NCBI GenBank assembly: GCA_902589395.1
Contig: CACIST010000001.1
Span: 62,001-126,000 of the forward strand
DNA length: 64,000 nt
Origin: an uncultured Pelagibacteraceae bacterium
GTDB lineage: Bacteria > Pseudomonadota > Alphaproteobacteria > Pelagibacterales > Pelagibacteraceae
Direction: 5' to 3'
In this document: positions 26,492 to 35,343 of the stretch, piece after piece
Position numbering within the stretch: position 1 is the first letter of the stretch
Layout: each line of letters opens with the position of its first letter
The notes under the pieces: generated by a model
The model's input: the letters and a program-made list of their open reading frames with translations, nothing else
The model's database searches: none
Told to the model about the DNA's origin: nothing
Program-made: the position numbers and the translations under genes

Positions 26492-27676
26492 ATGAAAAAA
26501 CAAAAGAAGATTGTGCTCGCCTATTCAGGTGGTTTAGACACATCTATCATACTTAAATGGCTTCAAGAAAATTATGATGCTGAAGTAATAGCCTACACAG
26601 CAGATGTTGGGCAAGAGATTGATAGAAAAAAAATTATTAAGAATGCAAAAAAATTAGGTGTAAAAAAAATTATTATTCAAGATCTAAAAAATATTTTTGT
26701 TAAAGATTATGTCTACCCAATGATAAGAGGGCATGCTCTTTATGAAGGTATTTATTTGTTAGGTACATCGATTGCAAGACCACTTATTGCAAAAGATCAA
26801 ATTAGAGTTGCAAAGAAATTTAACGCTTATGCCGTCTCACATGGTTCAACTGGAAAAGGAAATGATCAAGTAAGATTTGAACTTGGATATCATTACTTTG
26901 GTCCTAAAATTAAAATAATTGCTCCATGGAGAATATGGAAATTAAAATCAAGAACAGATCTCATTAATTATGCAAAAAAATATGGAATACCAATTCCTAA
27001 AGATAAAAAGGGAGCGCCGCCATTCTCAGTAGATGATAATTTATTCCATACCTCAACAGAGGGTAAAGTTTTAGAAAATCCAAAAAATTCTGCACCTGAA
27101 TTTATATTTCAAAGAACAACTTCCCCTGAAAAAGCCCCAAACAAGGCAAGTTTTATAACAATTAATTATAAGAACGGCGATCCAGTTGGTCTGAATGGAA
27201 AAAAATTATCTCCAGCGAAAGTTTTGGATAAACTCAATCAATTAGCCGGCAAAAATGGAATTGGGAGAGTAGATTTAGTTGAAAATAGATTCATTGGAAT
27301 AAAATCGAGAGGAGTTTATGAAACTCCAGGAGGAACATTATTGCTTATGGCACACAGAGCTATGGAGTCTGTAACTCTAGATAAAGACACAATGCATAAA
27401 AAAGATGAGGTTATGCCAAGATATGCAGAGCTTATTTATAATGGCTATTGGTATTCAAAGGAAAGATTTAAACTGCAAAAAATAATCGATTTAAATAGAA
27501 ATAAAGTAAATGGATCAGTAAAACTTAAACTTTATAAAGGAAATATTACAATTCAATCAAGACAAACTTCCAGTAATGCTTACTCAATGAAAAAAGTCTC
27601 TTTCGAGGAAAATAAAACTTTCAATAAATCAAACGTTGAAAGATTTATCAACTTCCATAAGAAAAAATTAAGATAA
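26492..27676 (+). CDS. argG: Argininosuccinate synthase
   Basis: ArgG condenses citrulline and aspartate with ATP to argininosuccinate, the penultimate step of arginine synthesis. The ATP-binding P-loop-like motif is AYSGGLDTSIILKWL (residues 9-23). Further family markers are YLLGTSIARPLIAK, SHGSTGKGNDQVRFEL and the citrulline/aspartate site segment around VDDNLFHTSTEGKVLE. At 394 residues it has normal length for the type I enzyme. It begins one base after the stop of the preceding gene. No argH is nearby. Confidence 0.97.
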   Translation: MKKQKKIVLAYSGGLDTSIILKWLQENYDAEVIAYTADVGQEIDRKKIIKNAKKLGVKKIIIQDLKNIFVKDYVYPMIRGHALYEGIYLLGTSIARPLIAKDQIRVAKKFNAYAVSHGSTGKGNDQVRFELGYHYFGPKIKIIAPWRIWKLKSRTDLINYAKKYGIPIPKDKKGAPPFSVDDNLFHTSTEGKVLENPKNSAPEFIFQRTTSPEKAPNKASFITINYKNGDPVGLNGKKLSPAKVLDKLNQLAGKNGIGRVDLVENRFIGIKSRGVYETPGGTLLLMAHRAMESVTLDKDTMHKKDEVMPRYAELIYNGYWYSKERFKLQKIIDLNRNKVNGSVKLKLYKGNITIQSRQTSSNAYSMKKVSFEENKTFNKSNVERFINFHKKKLR

Positions 27677-27776
27677 AATAAAGAAATTATTTTCCAATAA
27701 TAAAGGACTCCAGTTAGGTTTTTTTGAACTATTTACATTTTTTAAATTTAAATTATTAAAAATAAAATTTAAAATT

Positions 27777-28919
27777 ATGAATTTAAAACCAACAAGACAA
27801 ACAGCTATTGAAAATCTCAATACCTTTATTGAAGAGAATTTAGAGGAATATTCAAGGCTAAGAAATTTTGATTTTGGTCCTGACAGAAGATCAAATACAT
27901 CTTGCTTATCACCATATATTACACATGGGGTGATTAATGAAAAAGAAGTGATTAGTAAGTCACTGGAAAAATTTTCCTTTTCAAAAAATGAAAAATTTAT
28001 TCAAGAAGTTTTATGGCGAACATACTGGAAAGGTTGGTTGGAACTAAGATCAGGAGTTTGGGATGATTATTTATTAGATTTAAAAAGAATAAAAGAAGAG
28101 TTTAAAGATAATAAAAGTTACTTAAATGCCATTGAAGGTAACACTGAAATTGAATGCTTCAATGAATGGGTAAATGAACTTAAGACTTATAATTATTTGC
28201 ATAATCATACCAGAATGTGGTTTGCGAGTATTTGGATATTTACTCTAGACTTGCCTTGGCAACTTGGTGCTGAATTTTTTATGCAAAACTTGTATGATGG
28301 TGATACTGCATCTAATACATTGGGCTGGCGTTGGGTTGCAGGTATTCAAACTCAAGGGAAACATTATCTTGCAAGTGAATGGAATATTAAAAAATTTACA
28401 AATAATAGATTTGAAAATATTAAACTTAACGAAAATGCACCTCCAATAATAAATGATAAAAATTATACTATTCTTCATAAAACTTTTGAAAATCCGATAA
28501 ATATTGAAAAGAAAAACTTACTAGTTTTTGAAAATAACTTAGCATTTGAAATCACTGACTTTGCAATTCAAAAATTCAAAAAAATTCTTCTTATTGATAA
28601 TAAAAATGAAAATAGAAATATTAAACTTAGTGAAAATGTATTGAATTTTAAGACTAGTTTGATTGACGAACAAAAAAAAAGGTTAGAGGAAAAATCAATT
28701 AATTGTGAGATTATTGATATAAACAAAATTAAAAACTTAGAAAGTTGTTACTGCCTTTATCCAACTGTTGGAGAAAATTTAGATTACATAAATCAAAACT
28801 CGCTAAAAAATATTGAGTTTCTTTTTAGAAAATTAGATCAAAATTCATGGAAGTTTTGTAACAAAGGTTTTTTTAACTTTAAAAAATATATTCCTAAAAT
28901 AGTTGAAAACCTTGAATAA
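27777..28919 (+). CDS. Photolyase/cryptochrome-like FAD-binding protein with unusual domain order
   Basis: Residues 1 to about 230 match the helical FAD-binding domain of DNA photolyases: SCLSPYITHGVI, FIQEVLWRTYWKGWLEL, YLHNHTRMWFASIW and DGDTASNTLGWRWVAG, followed by a tail (KFTNNRF). The usual N-terminal alpha/beta antenna domain is missing at the front. Instead the C-terminal about 140 residues look like an alpha/beta unit (NLLVFENNLA, KKILLIDN, then a helix and CEIIDINK). Proteins with this layout occur in other alphaproteobacteria as I recall. Repair of UV damage is plausible but unproven. A 100-base spacer separates it from argG. Confidence 0.8.
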   Translation: MNLKPTRQTAIENLNTFIEENLEEYSRLRNFDFGPDRRSNTSCLSPYITHGVINEKEVISKSLEKFSFSKNEKFIQEVLWRTYWKGWLELRSGVWDDYLLDLKRIKEEFKDNKSYLNAIEGNTEIECFNEWVNELKTYNYLHNHTRMWFASIWIFTLDLPWQLGAEFFMQNLYDGDTASNTLGWRWVAGIQTQGKHYLASEWNIKKFTNNRFENIKLNENAPPIINDKNYTILHKTFENPINIEKKNLLVFENNLAFEITDFAIQKFKKILLIDNKNENRNIKLSENVLNFKTSLIDEQKKRLEEKSINCEIIDINKIKNLESCYCLYPTVGENLDYINQNSLKNIEFLFRKLDQNSWKFCNKGFFNFKKYIPKIVENLE

Positions 28920-28960
28920 ATTATAATTGAAATTTTTTTAATTTATGAGATAAAAATAAT

Positions 28961-29197
28961 ATGCAGAACCCACAAATATTAGAATTAATTGAAAATTTAA
29001 AGGGAAGAAGAACCTACGAAGAAAAAAAAGCTTCTAAGCTAGGCTTTAACTCTCTTTATGCATATTTTGAAAACAAACTTTTGCAAGAAAAAACTGCTAT
29101 AGAAGAAAGTGCAAGAGAACTAGAAATAGCAAAAGCTGAAGCAGAATTATTAGAAGAAGAAAAAAGTAAGCAAAAGAAAACTTGCGGCTGTTGTTAA
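28961..29197 (+). CDS. Small hypothetical coiled-coil protein ending in CGCC
   Basis: I do not recognise this 78-residue protein. The first half contains RRTYEEKKASKLGFNSLYAYFENKL; the second half is a charged helix with heptad-like spacing (about residues 42-70), and the chain ends in KKTCGCC. The three cysteines could bind metal or form disulphides. The start ATG at 28961 lies 41 bases after the photolyase-like gene. It ends convergently with a 4-base overlap on the metallo-hydrolase gene. Good codon use and position suggest a real gene. Confidence 0.65.
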   Translation: MQNPQILELIENLKGRRTYEEKKASKLGFNSLYAYFENKLLQEKTAIEESARELEIAKAEAELLEEEKSKQKKTCGCC

Positions 29198-30252
29198 ATT
29201 CCTAAATTTTTTAAAGACTGAAATTCACCAATTTTAAAAATAATTGCATCCTCTTTTTTAAAACCATATTTTTCTGCATTATCTTTAAATCTAACGGGTG
29301 GCTCCATTATTGGCTCTAAAGATAAAACAAAAGTACCCCAGTGCATCCCTAAAACTTTTTTACTTTTAAGGTCTCTTGCAATACTTAAAGCCTCTTCAGG
29401 GTTAGTATGATAAGAAGATTTATCTTTATTTGGAGACAATGGATAAAAATTATAAGCACCAATATTAATAAAAGTCAAATCAATAGGCCCATATTTCTCA
29501 CCTAATTCTTTATAAACATTTCCTACACCAGTATCACATGCAAAAAGTATTTTTTTATTTTTATATTCGATTAAAAAATTTCCCCACAATGTTTTGTTAG
29601 TATCTGTCAAACTTCTTTTTGACCAATGCACCGCAGGAACTAATGTTACTTTTAGATCCTCATTAATCTTAATTTCGTCATACCAATCCATTTCGTTCAC
29701 ATCTTTATATTTGTTTCTTGTAAAATATTTTCCAAGTCTTAAAGGAAGTAGAACCTTTGCATCTTTAAAAGGAAATTTTCTTATTGTTCTCATATCTTGG
29801 TGATCATAATGATTATGTGTCAGAAGAAATAAATCAGTTTTTGGAAGTTCATTTAGGTTTAAGGCTGTTTTGCTAAATCTTTTTGGACCAAAAATTAAAG
29901 GTCCTGCATTTTTTGAAAAGACTGGATCAGTTATTATTGTTGTATTTCCTAGCTTAATTAAGAAAGTTGCATGTCCTATCCAGCCAACATAATCGTCATT
30001 TTTTAGATTTTCTAAGTCTGAAAGTACTTTTTGTTTTTCAATAACGTGACCTTCAGGAATAGCCATATCAAGTTTTTTCTTTTCCTTATTAAATATTTTA
30101 AATGACCACTTAAAATTTGAGTTTCTCTCTGGAGATCCTTCGGGATTTCTAAAACTACCGTCTGGTAAATGATGATAAGGTGTTTTTTCCATAGCTAATA
30201 TGAAAGAATTATAAATAAAAAATATAACAATTAAAATTGTTAACTTTGACAA
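29194..30252 (-). CDS. Metallo-beta-lactamase-fold hydrolase (NAPE-PLD/UlaG type), secreted or anchored
   Basis: A hydrophobic N-terminus (residues 3-19) suggests a signal peptide or anchor. The NAPE-PLD-like part follows: WIGHATFLIKLGNTTIITDPVFSKNAGP (about residues 95-122), the metal-binding LLTHNHYDHQD with HxHxDH, a later VPAVHWSKRS, the bridging Asp in FACDTGVGNVY and the final HWGTF. This branch hydrolyses phosphodiesters or lactones; bacterial members include YtnP-like and N-acyl-phosphatidylethanolamine phospholipase D homologues. Substrate is unknown. Its start is 6 bases downstream of folD, so it may share its transcript. Confidence 0.88.
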   Translation of the reverse strand: MSKLTILIVIFFIYNSFILAMEKTPYHHLPDGSFRNPEGSPERNSNFKWSFKIFNKEKKKLDMAIPEGHVIEKQKVLSDLENLKNDDYVGWIGHATFLIKLGNTTIITDPVFSKNAGPLIFGPKRFSKTALNLNELPKTDLFLLTHNHYDHQDMRTIRKFPFKDAKVLLPLRLGKYFTRNKYKDVNEMDWYDEIKINEDLKVTLVPAVHWSKRSLTDTNKTLWGNFLIEYKNKKILFACDTGVGNVYKELGEKYGPIDLTFINIGAYNFYPLSPNKDKSSYHTNPEEALSIARDLKSKKVLGMHWGTFVLSLEPIMEPPVRFKDNAEKYGFKKEDAIIFKIGEFQSLKNLGI

Positions 30253-30258
30253 TAATCT

Positions 30259-31107
30259 TTAGTTGTTTAAGGTTCTTTTGAAACACTCAATTGTATTTTT
30301 TAACAAACAAGCAATTGTCATTGGTCCAACTCCTCCTGGAACTGGAGTTAAAGCTTTTGCAACTTTTGAAACCTCTTCAAAATCAACATCACCTACTAAA
30401 CCATTTTCTGTTTTGTTTATTCCAACATCAATAACTATTGCATCTTTTTTCACCCAATTACCTTTTATAAGTTCAGGAATTCCAACAGCAGCAACAATAA
30501 CATCTGCTTCTAAACATTCATGCTGAAGGTCTTTTGTTTTTGAGTGAGTAATTGTTACCGTACAATCTTCTTGAAGTAAAAGTTGTGCCATAGCTTTACC
30601 ATTCAAGTTTGACCGCCCAATCATTACAGCTTTTTTTCCTGTTAAGTTAGGTTCTATTTTTTTTAATAAATAATAACATCCAAGAGGTGTACAAGGAATT
30701 GAACCTTGGTATCCAGATGAAAGATTGCCAACATTCATAGGATGTAAACCATCAACATCTTTGTGTGGTGAGATAGTTTCTATAACGTGTTGCTTGTTAA
30801 TATGTTTTGGAAGCGGCAATTGAACCAAAATTCCTGAAACAGTTTCATCTTTGTTAAGTTCTTCAATTTTATCTAAGACTGTTTTTTCATCTACAGTATC
30901 TGGGTATTTAATAACTTCAGATTTTAAACCAACTTGCGTTGCTGATTTTTCTTTATTTCTTACATAAATCTGACTTGGAGCTAAATCTCCGATTAAGATT
31001 ACTGTAAGACCTGGAACTTTGTTATATTTTTCTCTCAGGCCATCTACTTCAGTTTTTAATTCTTCTCTAAGTTCAGCCGATTGTTTTTTTCCGTCTATTA
31101 AAATCAT
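30259..31107 (-). CDS. folD: Bifunctional methylenetetrahydrofolate dehydrogenase/cyclohydrolase FolD
   Basis: FolD interconverts 5,10-methylene- and 10-formyl-tetrahydrofolate. The chain has MILIDGKKQSAELREEL at the start, YVRNKEKSATQVGLKS with the catalytic Lys, VQLPLPKHI, DVDGLHPMNVGNL, PCTPLGC, the NADP-binding VMIGRSNLNGKAMAQLL and the closing PVPGGVGPMTIACLL. I place the start at 31107 because the family begins here; an ATG at 31149 would add 14 residues that overlap the YggT-like gene. The resulting 282 residues match the family. Confidence 0.96.
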   Translation of the reverse strand: MILIDGKKQSAELREELKTEVDGLREKYNKVPGLTVILIGDLAPSQIYVRNKEKSATQVGLKSEVIKYPDTVDEKTVLDKIEELNKDETVSGILVQLPLPKHINKQHVIETISPHKDVDGLHPMNVGNLSSGYQGSIPCTPLGCYYLLKKIEPNLTGKKAVMIGRSNLNGKAMAQLLLQEDCTVTITHSKTKDLQHECLEADVIVAAVGIPELIKGNWVKKDAIVIDVGINKTENGLVGDVDFEEVSKVAKALTPVPGGVGPMTIACLLKNTIECFKRTLNN

Positions 31108-31112
31108 GATTA

Positions 31113-31403
31113 TTAAAAAATAAGTGGTGCTATGTAGAGTTTCATACACATTTCTACAAACCAGATCAACAAAAGAAGAATAATAGGTGATATATCAAAA
31201 GCACCTAGACTTGGCAAAAAGCCCCTTATTTTATTAAGTATTGGATCAGTAAGCTTATAAGTAAACTCTAATATTGAATAAACAAATCTATTTGAAGTAT
31301 TTAAAACATTAAAAGCTATTAACCAGCTTATAACAACGTTAGCGATTACTACATAAGAATACAATTTTAATAATTGTAAAGCTAAATAAAAAATAGCTAT
31401 CAT
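31113..31403 (-). CDS. YggT-family membrane protein
   Basis: A 96-residue protein with two to three hydrophobic segments. NVVISWLIAFNVLN, LTDPILNKIRGFLPSLGAFDISPIILLLLIW are the two typical halves of a YggT unit (helix with a conserved Trp, then NPxLxxxRxxxPxxGxxDxSPI). The family is associated with membrane protein insertion or septum functions in bacteria and plastids, without a firm mechanism. It overlaps mscS by four bases upstream and is five bases from folD downstream. Confidence 0.88.
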   Translation of the reverse strand: MIAIFYLALQLLKLYSYVVIANVVISWLIAFNVLNTSNRFVYSILEFTYKLTDPILNKIRGFLPSLGAFDISPIILLLLIWFVEMCMKLYIAPLIF

Positions 31404-32485
31404 TTCTTCTCTACATATACAGAAGTGCTTGGGAAAGCAAAAGACGCTTTATTACCCTCAACAATTTCTTTAATTTTAATTGCCAGTCTTTCTTTAACCA
31501 ACAACATCTCGCTCCAACTATTTGTTTTTGTATAACATCTTACATACATATCTATTGAGCTATCAGCGAATTTATCAACTCTTACAGAAACACCAACTTT
31601 AGTGTCATAATCTTCTGAACTATTTATAAAATCTTCTATCTCATTTCTTATAGTTTTTAATTGTTCAACGGTAGAGTCGTACTGAAGAGTTATCGTCCAA
31701 CTAATTCTCCAATTTGTAATTTGACTTTTATTAATTACAGCATTCTCTGCGAACTGGAAATTTGGAATAATTGCTAAAGACTTGTCAAATTTTCTTATAA
31801 CAGTTGATCTAAAACCTATTTTTTCAACTACACCCTCAATTATTCCTTCAACTTCAATCCAATCACCCATTTTAAATCTTTTTTCAACAAGTACTAAAAT
31901 TCCTGATATTAAATTTTTGAATAAATCTTGTGCTCCTAAAGCAACTGCAACACCGAATAAACCAAGTCCTGCAATAATTGGACCAATTTTTATTCCCCAT
32001 AATTCTAAAACAGCTGCAGCTCCTAAGATTAAAATTAAAATTTTTAATGATTTAATAATCCAGCCAATTAGTTCTCTAGTTAAAATTTTATCAAATCCAC
32101 TTAGTATGTAGGAAATTGGTTCAATAATTTGATGAATAATCCAAAAAAGTAAAATCGTTATCAGCGTTCTATTTACATTATCTAAAAATAATCTCGTATC
32201 TTCTGCAAAAGACATATAGTAACTTGCAAAAAATACTCCAAGAACAATTGGAAGAAATCTAGCTGGCCCCTCCATTGCCTTAACGAAGGTATCATCAAGT
32301 TTATTTGTAGTTCTCTTAGTAATTAGTTCTAATTTTTTAATGATTAATTTGCTAATTAACCCTCTAAAAACTAAGAATATGAAGAATATTCCAAGACCTA
32401 TTAAGATCTCAACAAAGTTTACACCTAAAATTCCCTTTTGCCATACAGACAAAAAAAGTCCTGAAAAATTCTCAAAAACACCCAT
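31400..32485 (-). CDS. Mechanosensitive ion channel of the MscS family
   Basis: A 361-residue channel that opens under membrane tension to release solutes after osmotic downshock. Several N-terminal membrane segments (about residues 20-150) precede the pore-lining helix region GPIIAGLGLFGVAVALGAQDLFKNLISGILVLVEKRFKMGDWIEVEG, a close match to the MscS core with its Gly/Ala packing and the beta-domain entry KxGDWIE. The cytoplasmic vestibule follows with FRSTVIRKFDKSLAIIPN. A tail ends at STSVYVEKK. It lies 2 bases after hemD on the same strand. Confidence 0.93.
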   Translation of the reverse strand: MGVFENFSGLFLSVWQKGILGVNFVEILIGLGIFFIFLVFRGLISKLIIKKLELITKRTTNKLDDTFVKAMEGPARFLPIVLGVFFASYYMSFAEDTRLFLDNVNRTLITILLFWIIHQIIEPISYILSGFDKILTRELIGWIIKSLKILILILGAAAVLELWGIKIGPIIAGLGLFGVAVALGAQDLFKNLISGILVLVEKRFKMGDWIEVEGIIEGVVEKIGFRSTVIRKFDKSLAIIPNFQFAENAVINKSQITNWRISWTITLQYDSTVEQLKTIRNEIEDFINSSEDYDTKVGVSVRVDKFADSSIDMYVRCYTKTNSWSEMLLVKERLAIKIKEIVEGNKASFAFPSTSVYVEKK

Positions 32486-32487
32486 GG

Positions 32488-33186
32488 CTAAATTTTATAT
32501 AGTAAAAACTCTTCTTCACCAGAGTTAAATAGAAAAATTTTTTTCCACTTAATCTCATTTAAAATTGCTGATGCTTTTTCACCCATGCACATCAAATTGG
32601 TATCCATCCAACTGTCTAAAAGATCATATTTTTTAAGTAAATTAAATAAACTCTTAGCGCTATTTTCTGAGTAAACATAAATTATATCAGGGATTGAGGC
32701 TTTTAATTGTGCTCTAAATTCCTCTTTTATTTCTTGAGTTGATGAAACCGTATAGTTAATCAATCTCTTTATAGAATAACCTTCAGAAATTAGATCTTTA
32801 TCTAACCTACTAGAAACTATCTCACCACTTACATAAAGAAGTGATCCATTCTTTGAGTCGAAGTTTTGTAATATCAATTCTTTTAAATTATTTACGTTTC
32901 CTTCTGCAGAGATAATATTTTGAAAACCTTTTAGCTTTGCAACTTTTTCTGTTGCAGAACCAACACAATAACATTCAATTTTTTTATCAATTCTATTTAA
33001 ATCTAAATTCTTAATCGCATTTGAACTTGTAAATATTATTCCCTTAAATTGGCTATAGTCCGGTTCCTCGTATTTAATTGGTTCAACTTTTATCACGGGT
33101 AAATGAGAAACTTTATGCCCTAAAGAACTAAATTTTAATATTAATTCTTTACTATCCTCTAATGGTCTTGTTAATAAAATATGCAT
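32488..33186 (-). CDS. hemD: Uroporphyrinogen-III synthase
   Basis: HemD cyclises hydroxymethylbilane with inversion of ring D. Sequence conservation in this family is low; the call relies on the start ILLTRPLEDSKELILKFSSLGHKVSHLPVI (family TRP at start), the KGIIFTSSNAIKNL segment, CVGSATEKVAKLKGF, and position two bases downstream of hemC, a classic arrangement. The 232 residues are normal. The third segment PDIIYVYSENSAKSLFNLL parallels the first half, matching the two-domain fold. Confidence 0.93.
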   Translation of the reverse strand: MHILLTRPLEDSKELILKFSSLGHKVSHLPVIKVEPIKYEEPDYSQFKGIIFTSSNAIKNLDLNRIDKKIECYCVGSATEKVAKLKGFQNIISAEGNVNNLKELILQNFDSKNGSLLYVSGEIVSSRLDKDLISEGYSIKRLINYTVSSTQEIKEEFRAQLKASIPDIIYVYSENSAKSLFNLLKKYDLLDSWMDTNLMCMGEKASAILNEIKWKKIFLFNSGEEEFLLYKI

Positions 33187-33187
33187 T

Positions 33188-34099
33188 TTACCTTTTATAA
33201 GATCCCTTTGACTCTGATTTTAATTTTTCTCCAATCTTAATACTTAAATCTTTAACCATTGTTTTATTTTCACTTTCTTCAACAAAAAATCTTTGTTTGC
33301 CATCTACTGAAAAAAGTTCAGCTTTTATATTTACAAGATCTTTATCAATCTTTGCATACACACCAACTGCTGTATCGCAGTCACCCTCGAGTATTTTTAA
33401 GATTTTTCTTTCAGCATTTGCAATAATTCTGGACTGATCATCATTAATCTTTTCTAAGATATTAATTATTTCTTGGTCATTTTCTCTACATTGTATGGCA
33501 ATAATACCTTGTCCAGCACACGGTATTAATTCTTCAGTATTAAATTCATGTGTAATTTTATTTGTCAAACCTAAAGCTTCAATGCCAGCTTTAGAAAGTA
33601 AAATTGCATCATAATCTCCATTCTCTAATTTTTTAATCCTAGTATCCACATTTCCTCTTATTAATTTATAATCCAGATCTGATCTAATAGTTTTTAATTG
33701 GTATTCTCTTCTGTAAGAAGAAGTGCCTATTATCGAATTAGGTTTAAGGTCTAGAAAATTTATATTGTCGTTGCTAATAAAAATTTCATTGGGCGAATTT
33801 CTTTTTAAATAAAAATTTGTTATTAGCCCCTCTGTTTCAATTGATGGCATATCTTTTAAAGCATGAACAGCTATATCAATATTGTTATTAATTAACTCTA
33901 TTTCAATTTTTTTTGAAAATAATCCTTTTCCTCCAATGTTTGACAGCCTATCTTTTTGGTTTTCATCTCCACTTGTGACTATTTTTTTTGTTTCTATGTG
34001 GGTCGATGAAACTTTTTTAAGATGGTTTATCACTTTTTCGGTATAAATTTGAGCTAACTGACTTCCTCGAGTACCAATAATAATTTTATCCTTTTTCAT
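33188..34099 (-). CDS. hemC: Hydroxymethylbilane synthase (porphobilinogen deaminase)
   Basis: HemC joins four porphobilinogen molecules to hydroxymethylbilane in haem synthesis. The chain starts with IIIGTRGSQLAQIYTEKV, then GLFSKKIEIELINNNIDIAVHALKDMP (catalytic Asp), GTSSYRREYQL, RGNVDTRIKKL, and LIPCAGQGIIAIQCR. The cofactor-carrying Cys lies in LEGDCDTAVGVYA. Its 303 residues are normal. It is divergent from tsaD with about 53 bases between the starts. The pair hemC-hemD next to tsaD on the opposite strand is a common alphaproteobacterial layout. Confidence 0.97.
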   Translation of the reverse strand: MKKDKIIIGTRGSQLAQIYTEKVINHLKKVSSTHIETKKIVTSGDENQKDRLSNIGGKGLFSKKIEIELINNNIDIAVHALKDMPSIETEGLITNFYLKRNSPNEIFISNDNINFLDLKPNSIIGTSSYRREYQLKTIRSDLDYKLIRGNVDTRIKKLENGDYDAILLSKAGIEALGLTNKITHEFNTEELIPCAGQGIIAIQCRENDQEIINILEKINDDQSRIIANAERKILKILEGDCDTAVGVYAKIDKDLVNIKAELFSVDGKQRFFVEESENKTMVKDLSIKIGEKLKSESKGSYKR

Positions 34100-34152
34100 A
34101 TTCTTATTTTTATTACATTCTTATAGTTTAATTGTATTAATTATAAATATTT

Positions 34153-35226
34153 ATGAATGAAAAAAAAATAATCCTTGGAATTGAGACAAGTTGCGATGAA
34201 ACAGCAGTATCAATCATAGAGGAAGATAAAAACAGTAAGATAAAAATATTATCTAATGTAGTTTCAAGTCAATTTGATATTCATAAAGAATTTGGAGGTG
34301 TGGTTCCTGAGCTTGCAGCGCGATCTCATGTTGAAAAAATTGATTTAATTGCAAAAAAAGCAATTAATGAAAGCGGTGTTAATTTAAATGATGTTTCTGC
34401 AATTGCTTCAACATCTGGACCAGGCTTAATTGTTTGTCTTACTGTTGGTTTAAATTTCGGTAAAGCATTATCCGCAAGCCTAAATATACCTTTTATTGGT
34501 GTAAACCATCTTGAAGGGCATGCCTTAAGTCCAAAACTTAGTACAACCTTAGATTTCCCATATTTATTATTATTAATTTCAGGAGGACATACACAATATC
34601 TTAGTGTGAATGGACTTGGAAAATATAAAAGATTAGGAACAACAATTGATGATGCTTTAGGAGAAGCATTTGACAAAACTGCAAAACTCTTAGGTATTGA
34701 ATTTCCAGGAGGGCCAAAGTTAGAAAGTTTTGCAAAGCAGGGAGATGCAAATAAATTTAAACTTCCTAAACCAATTATAAATAAAGGTGGATGTAATTTA
34801 TCATTTGCAGGTCTTAAAACTGCAATTTTAAGGATATCAAGCACTATAAAATCTAAACAAGAAAAATATGATCTTGCAGCATCTTTTCAAAAAACAATTG
34901 AAGAAATTTTAGAAGTAAAAACACAAATAGCGTTTGATGAGTTCAAAAAGACCAACAAAAAGAAAAATAAAACTTTTGTAATCGCTGGAGGTGTTGCTGC
35001 CAATAAGGGTATTAGAAAAAAATTAATAAAAGTATGTAAGAAGAATGATTTTAGACCAATTTTCCCTGAACCAAAATTATGTGGGGATAATGCAGCCATG
35101 ATTGCACTAGTTGGTCTTGAAAAGTATAAAATGAAAAAATTTGATAATTTAGATCTTCCTGCAAGTCCAAGACTACCACTTGACGAAAAAGCAAAGTTTT
35201 TAAAAGGAGCAGGAGTTAGATTGTAA
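34153..35226 (+). CDS. tsaD: tRNA threonylcarbamoyladenosine synthesis protein TsaD
   Basis: TsaD transfers threonylcarbamoyl to A37 of ANN-decoding tRNAs. The ASKHA fold motifs are clear: LGIETSCDETAVSII at the start, GGVVPELAARSHVEKI, TSGPGLIVCLTVGL, the metal-binding NHLEGHALSP (about residues 118-127, the family form being NHxEGH), LLISGGHTQYL, DDALGEAFDKTAKLLG, and AGGVAANKGIRKKL. The 357 residues match the family. The next small reading frame begins directly at its stop. Confidence 0.97.
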   Translation: MNEKKIILGIETSCDETAVSIIEEDKNSKIKILSNVVSSQFDIHKEFGGVVPELAARSHVEKIDLIAKKAINESGVNLNDVSAIASTSGPGLIVCLTVGLNFGKALSASLNIPFIGVNHLEGHALSPKLSTTLDFPYLLLLISGGHTQYLSVNGLGKYKRLGTTIDDALGEAFDKTAKLLGIEFPGGPKLESFAKQGDANKFKLPKPIINKGGCNLSFAGLKTAILRISSTIKSKQEKYDLAASFQKTIEEILEVKTQIAFDEFKKTNKKKNKTFVIAGGVAANKGIRKKLIKVCKKNDFRPIFPEPKLCGDNAAMIALVGLEKYKMKKFDNLDLPASPRLPLDEKAKFLKGAGVRL

Positions 35227-35343
35227 ATGTCGAAAAGATATAGTGGTAAATCATTTAAGGATGCTAGTGTAATGAAACAAGCTAAACTTTCTTTAAAGGA
35301 AAAAAGAAAACTTAAAAAAGAAAAGAAAAAGAAAAAAAATTAA
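35227..35343 (+). CDS. Putative 38-residue basic small protein
   Basis: Between tsaD and the EVE-domain gene a short frame starts at ATG 35227, immediately after the tsaD stop, and ends at TAA 35343, immediately before the next ATG. It encodes MSKRYSGKSFKDASVMKQ followed by a tail made almost only of Lys, Arg, Glu and Leu. The exact fit between two real genes, filling the gap with no spare base, argues for a real translated gene. A nucleic-acid-binding or ribosome-associated role would suit the charge, but nothing proves it. Confidence 0.5.
   Translation: MSKRYSGKSFKDASVMKQAKLSLKEKRKLKKEKKKKKN

Noticed and set aside
29180-29194. CGCC end of the small protein as a lipidation (CaaX-like) signal
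   Set aside because: Prenylation signals of this type are eukaryotic, and the order CGCC is not a bacterial lipobox, which is N-terminal.
34326-34844. Minus-strand frame of 172 codons opposite tsaD
   Set aside because: tsaD is unambiguous on the plus strand, and the antisense product has no recognisable features.
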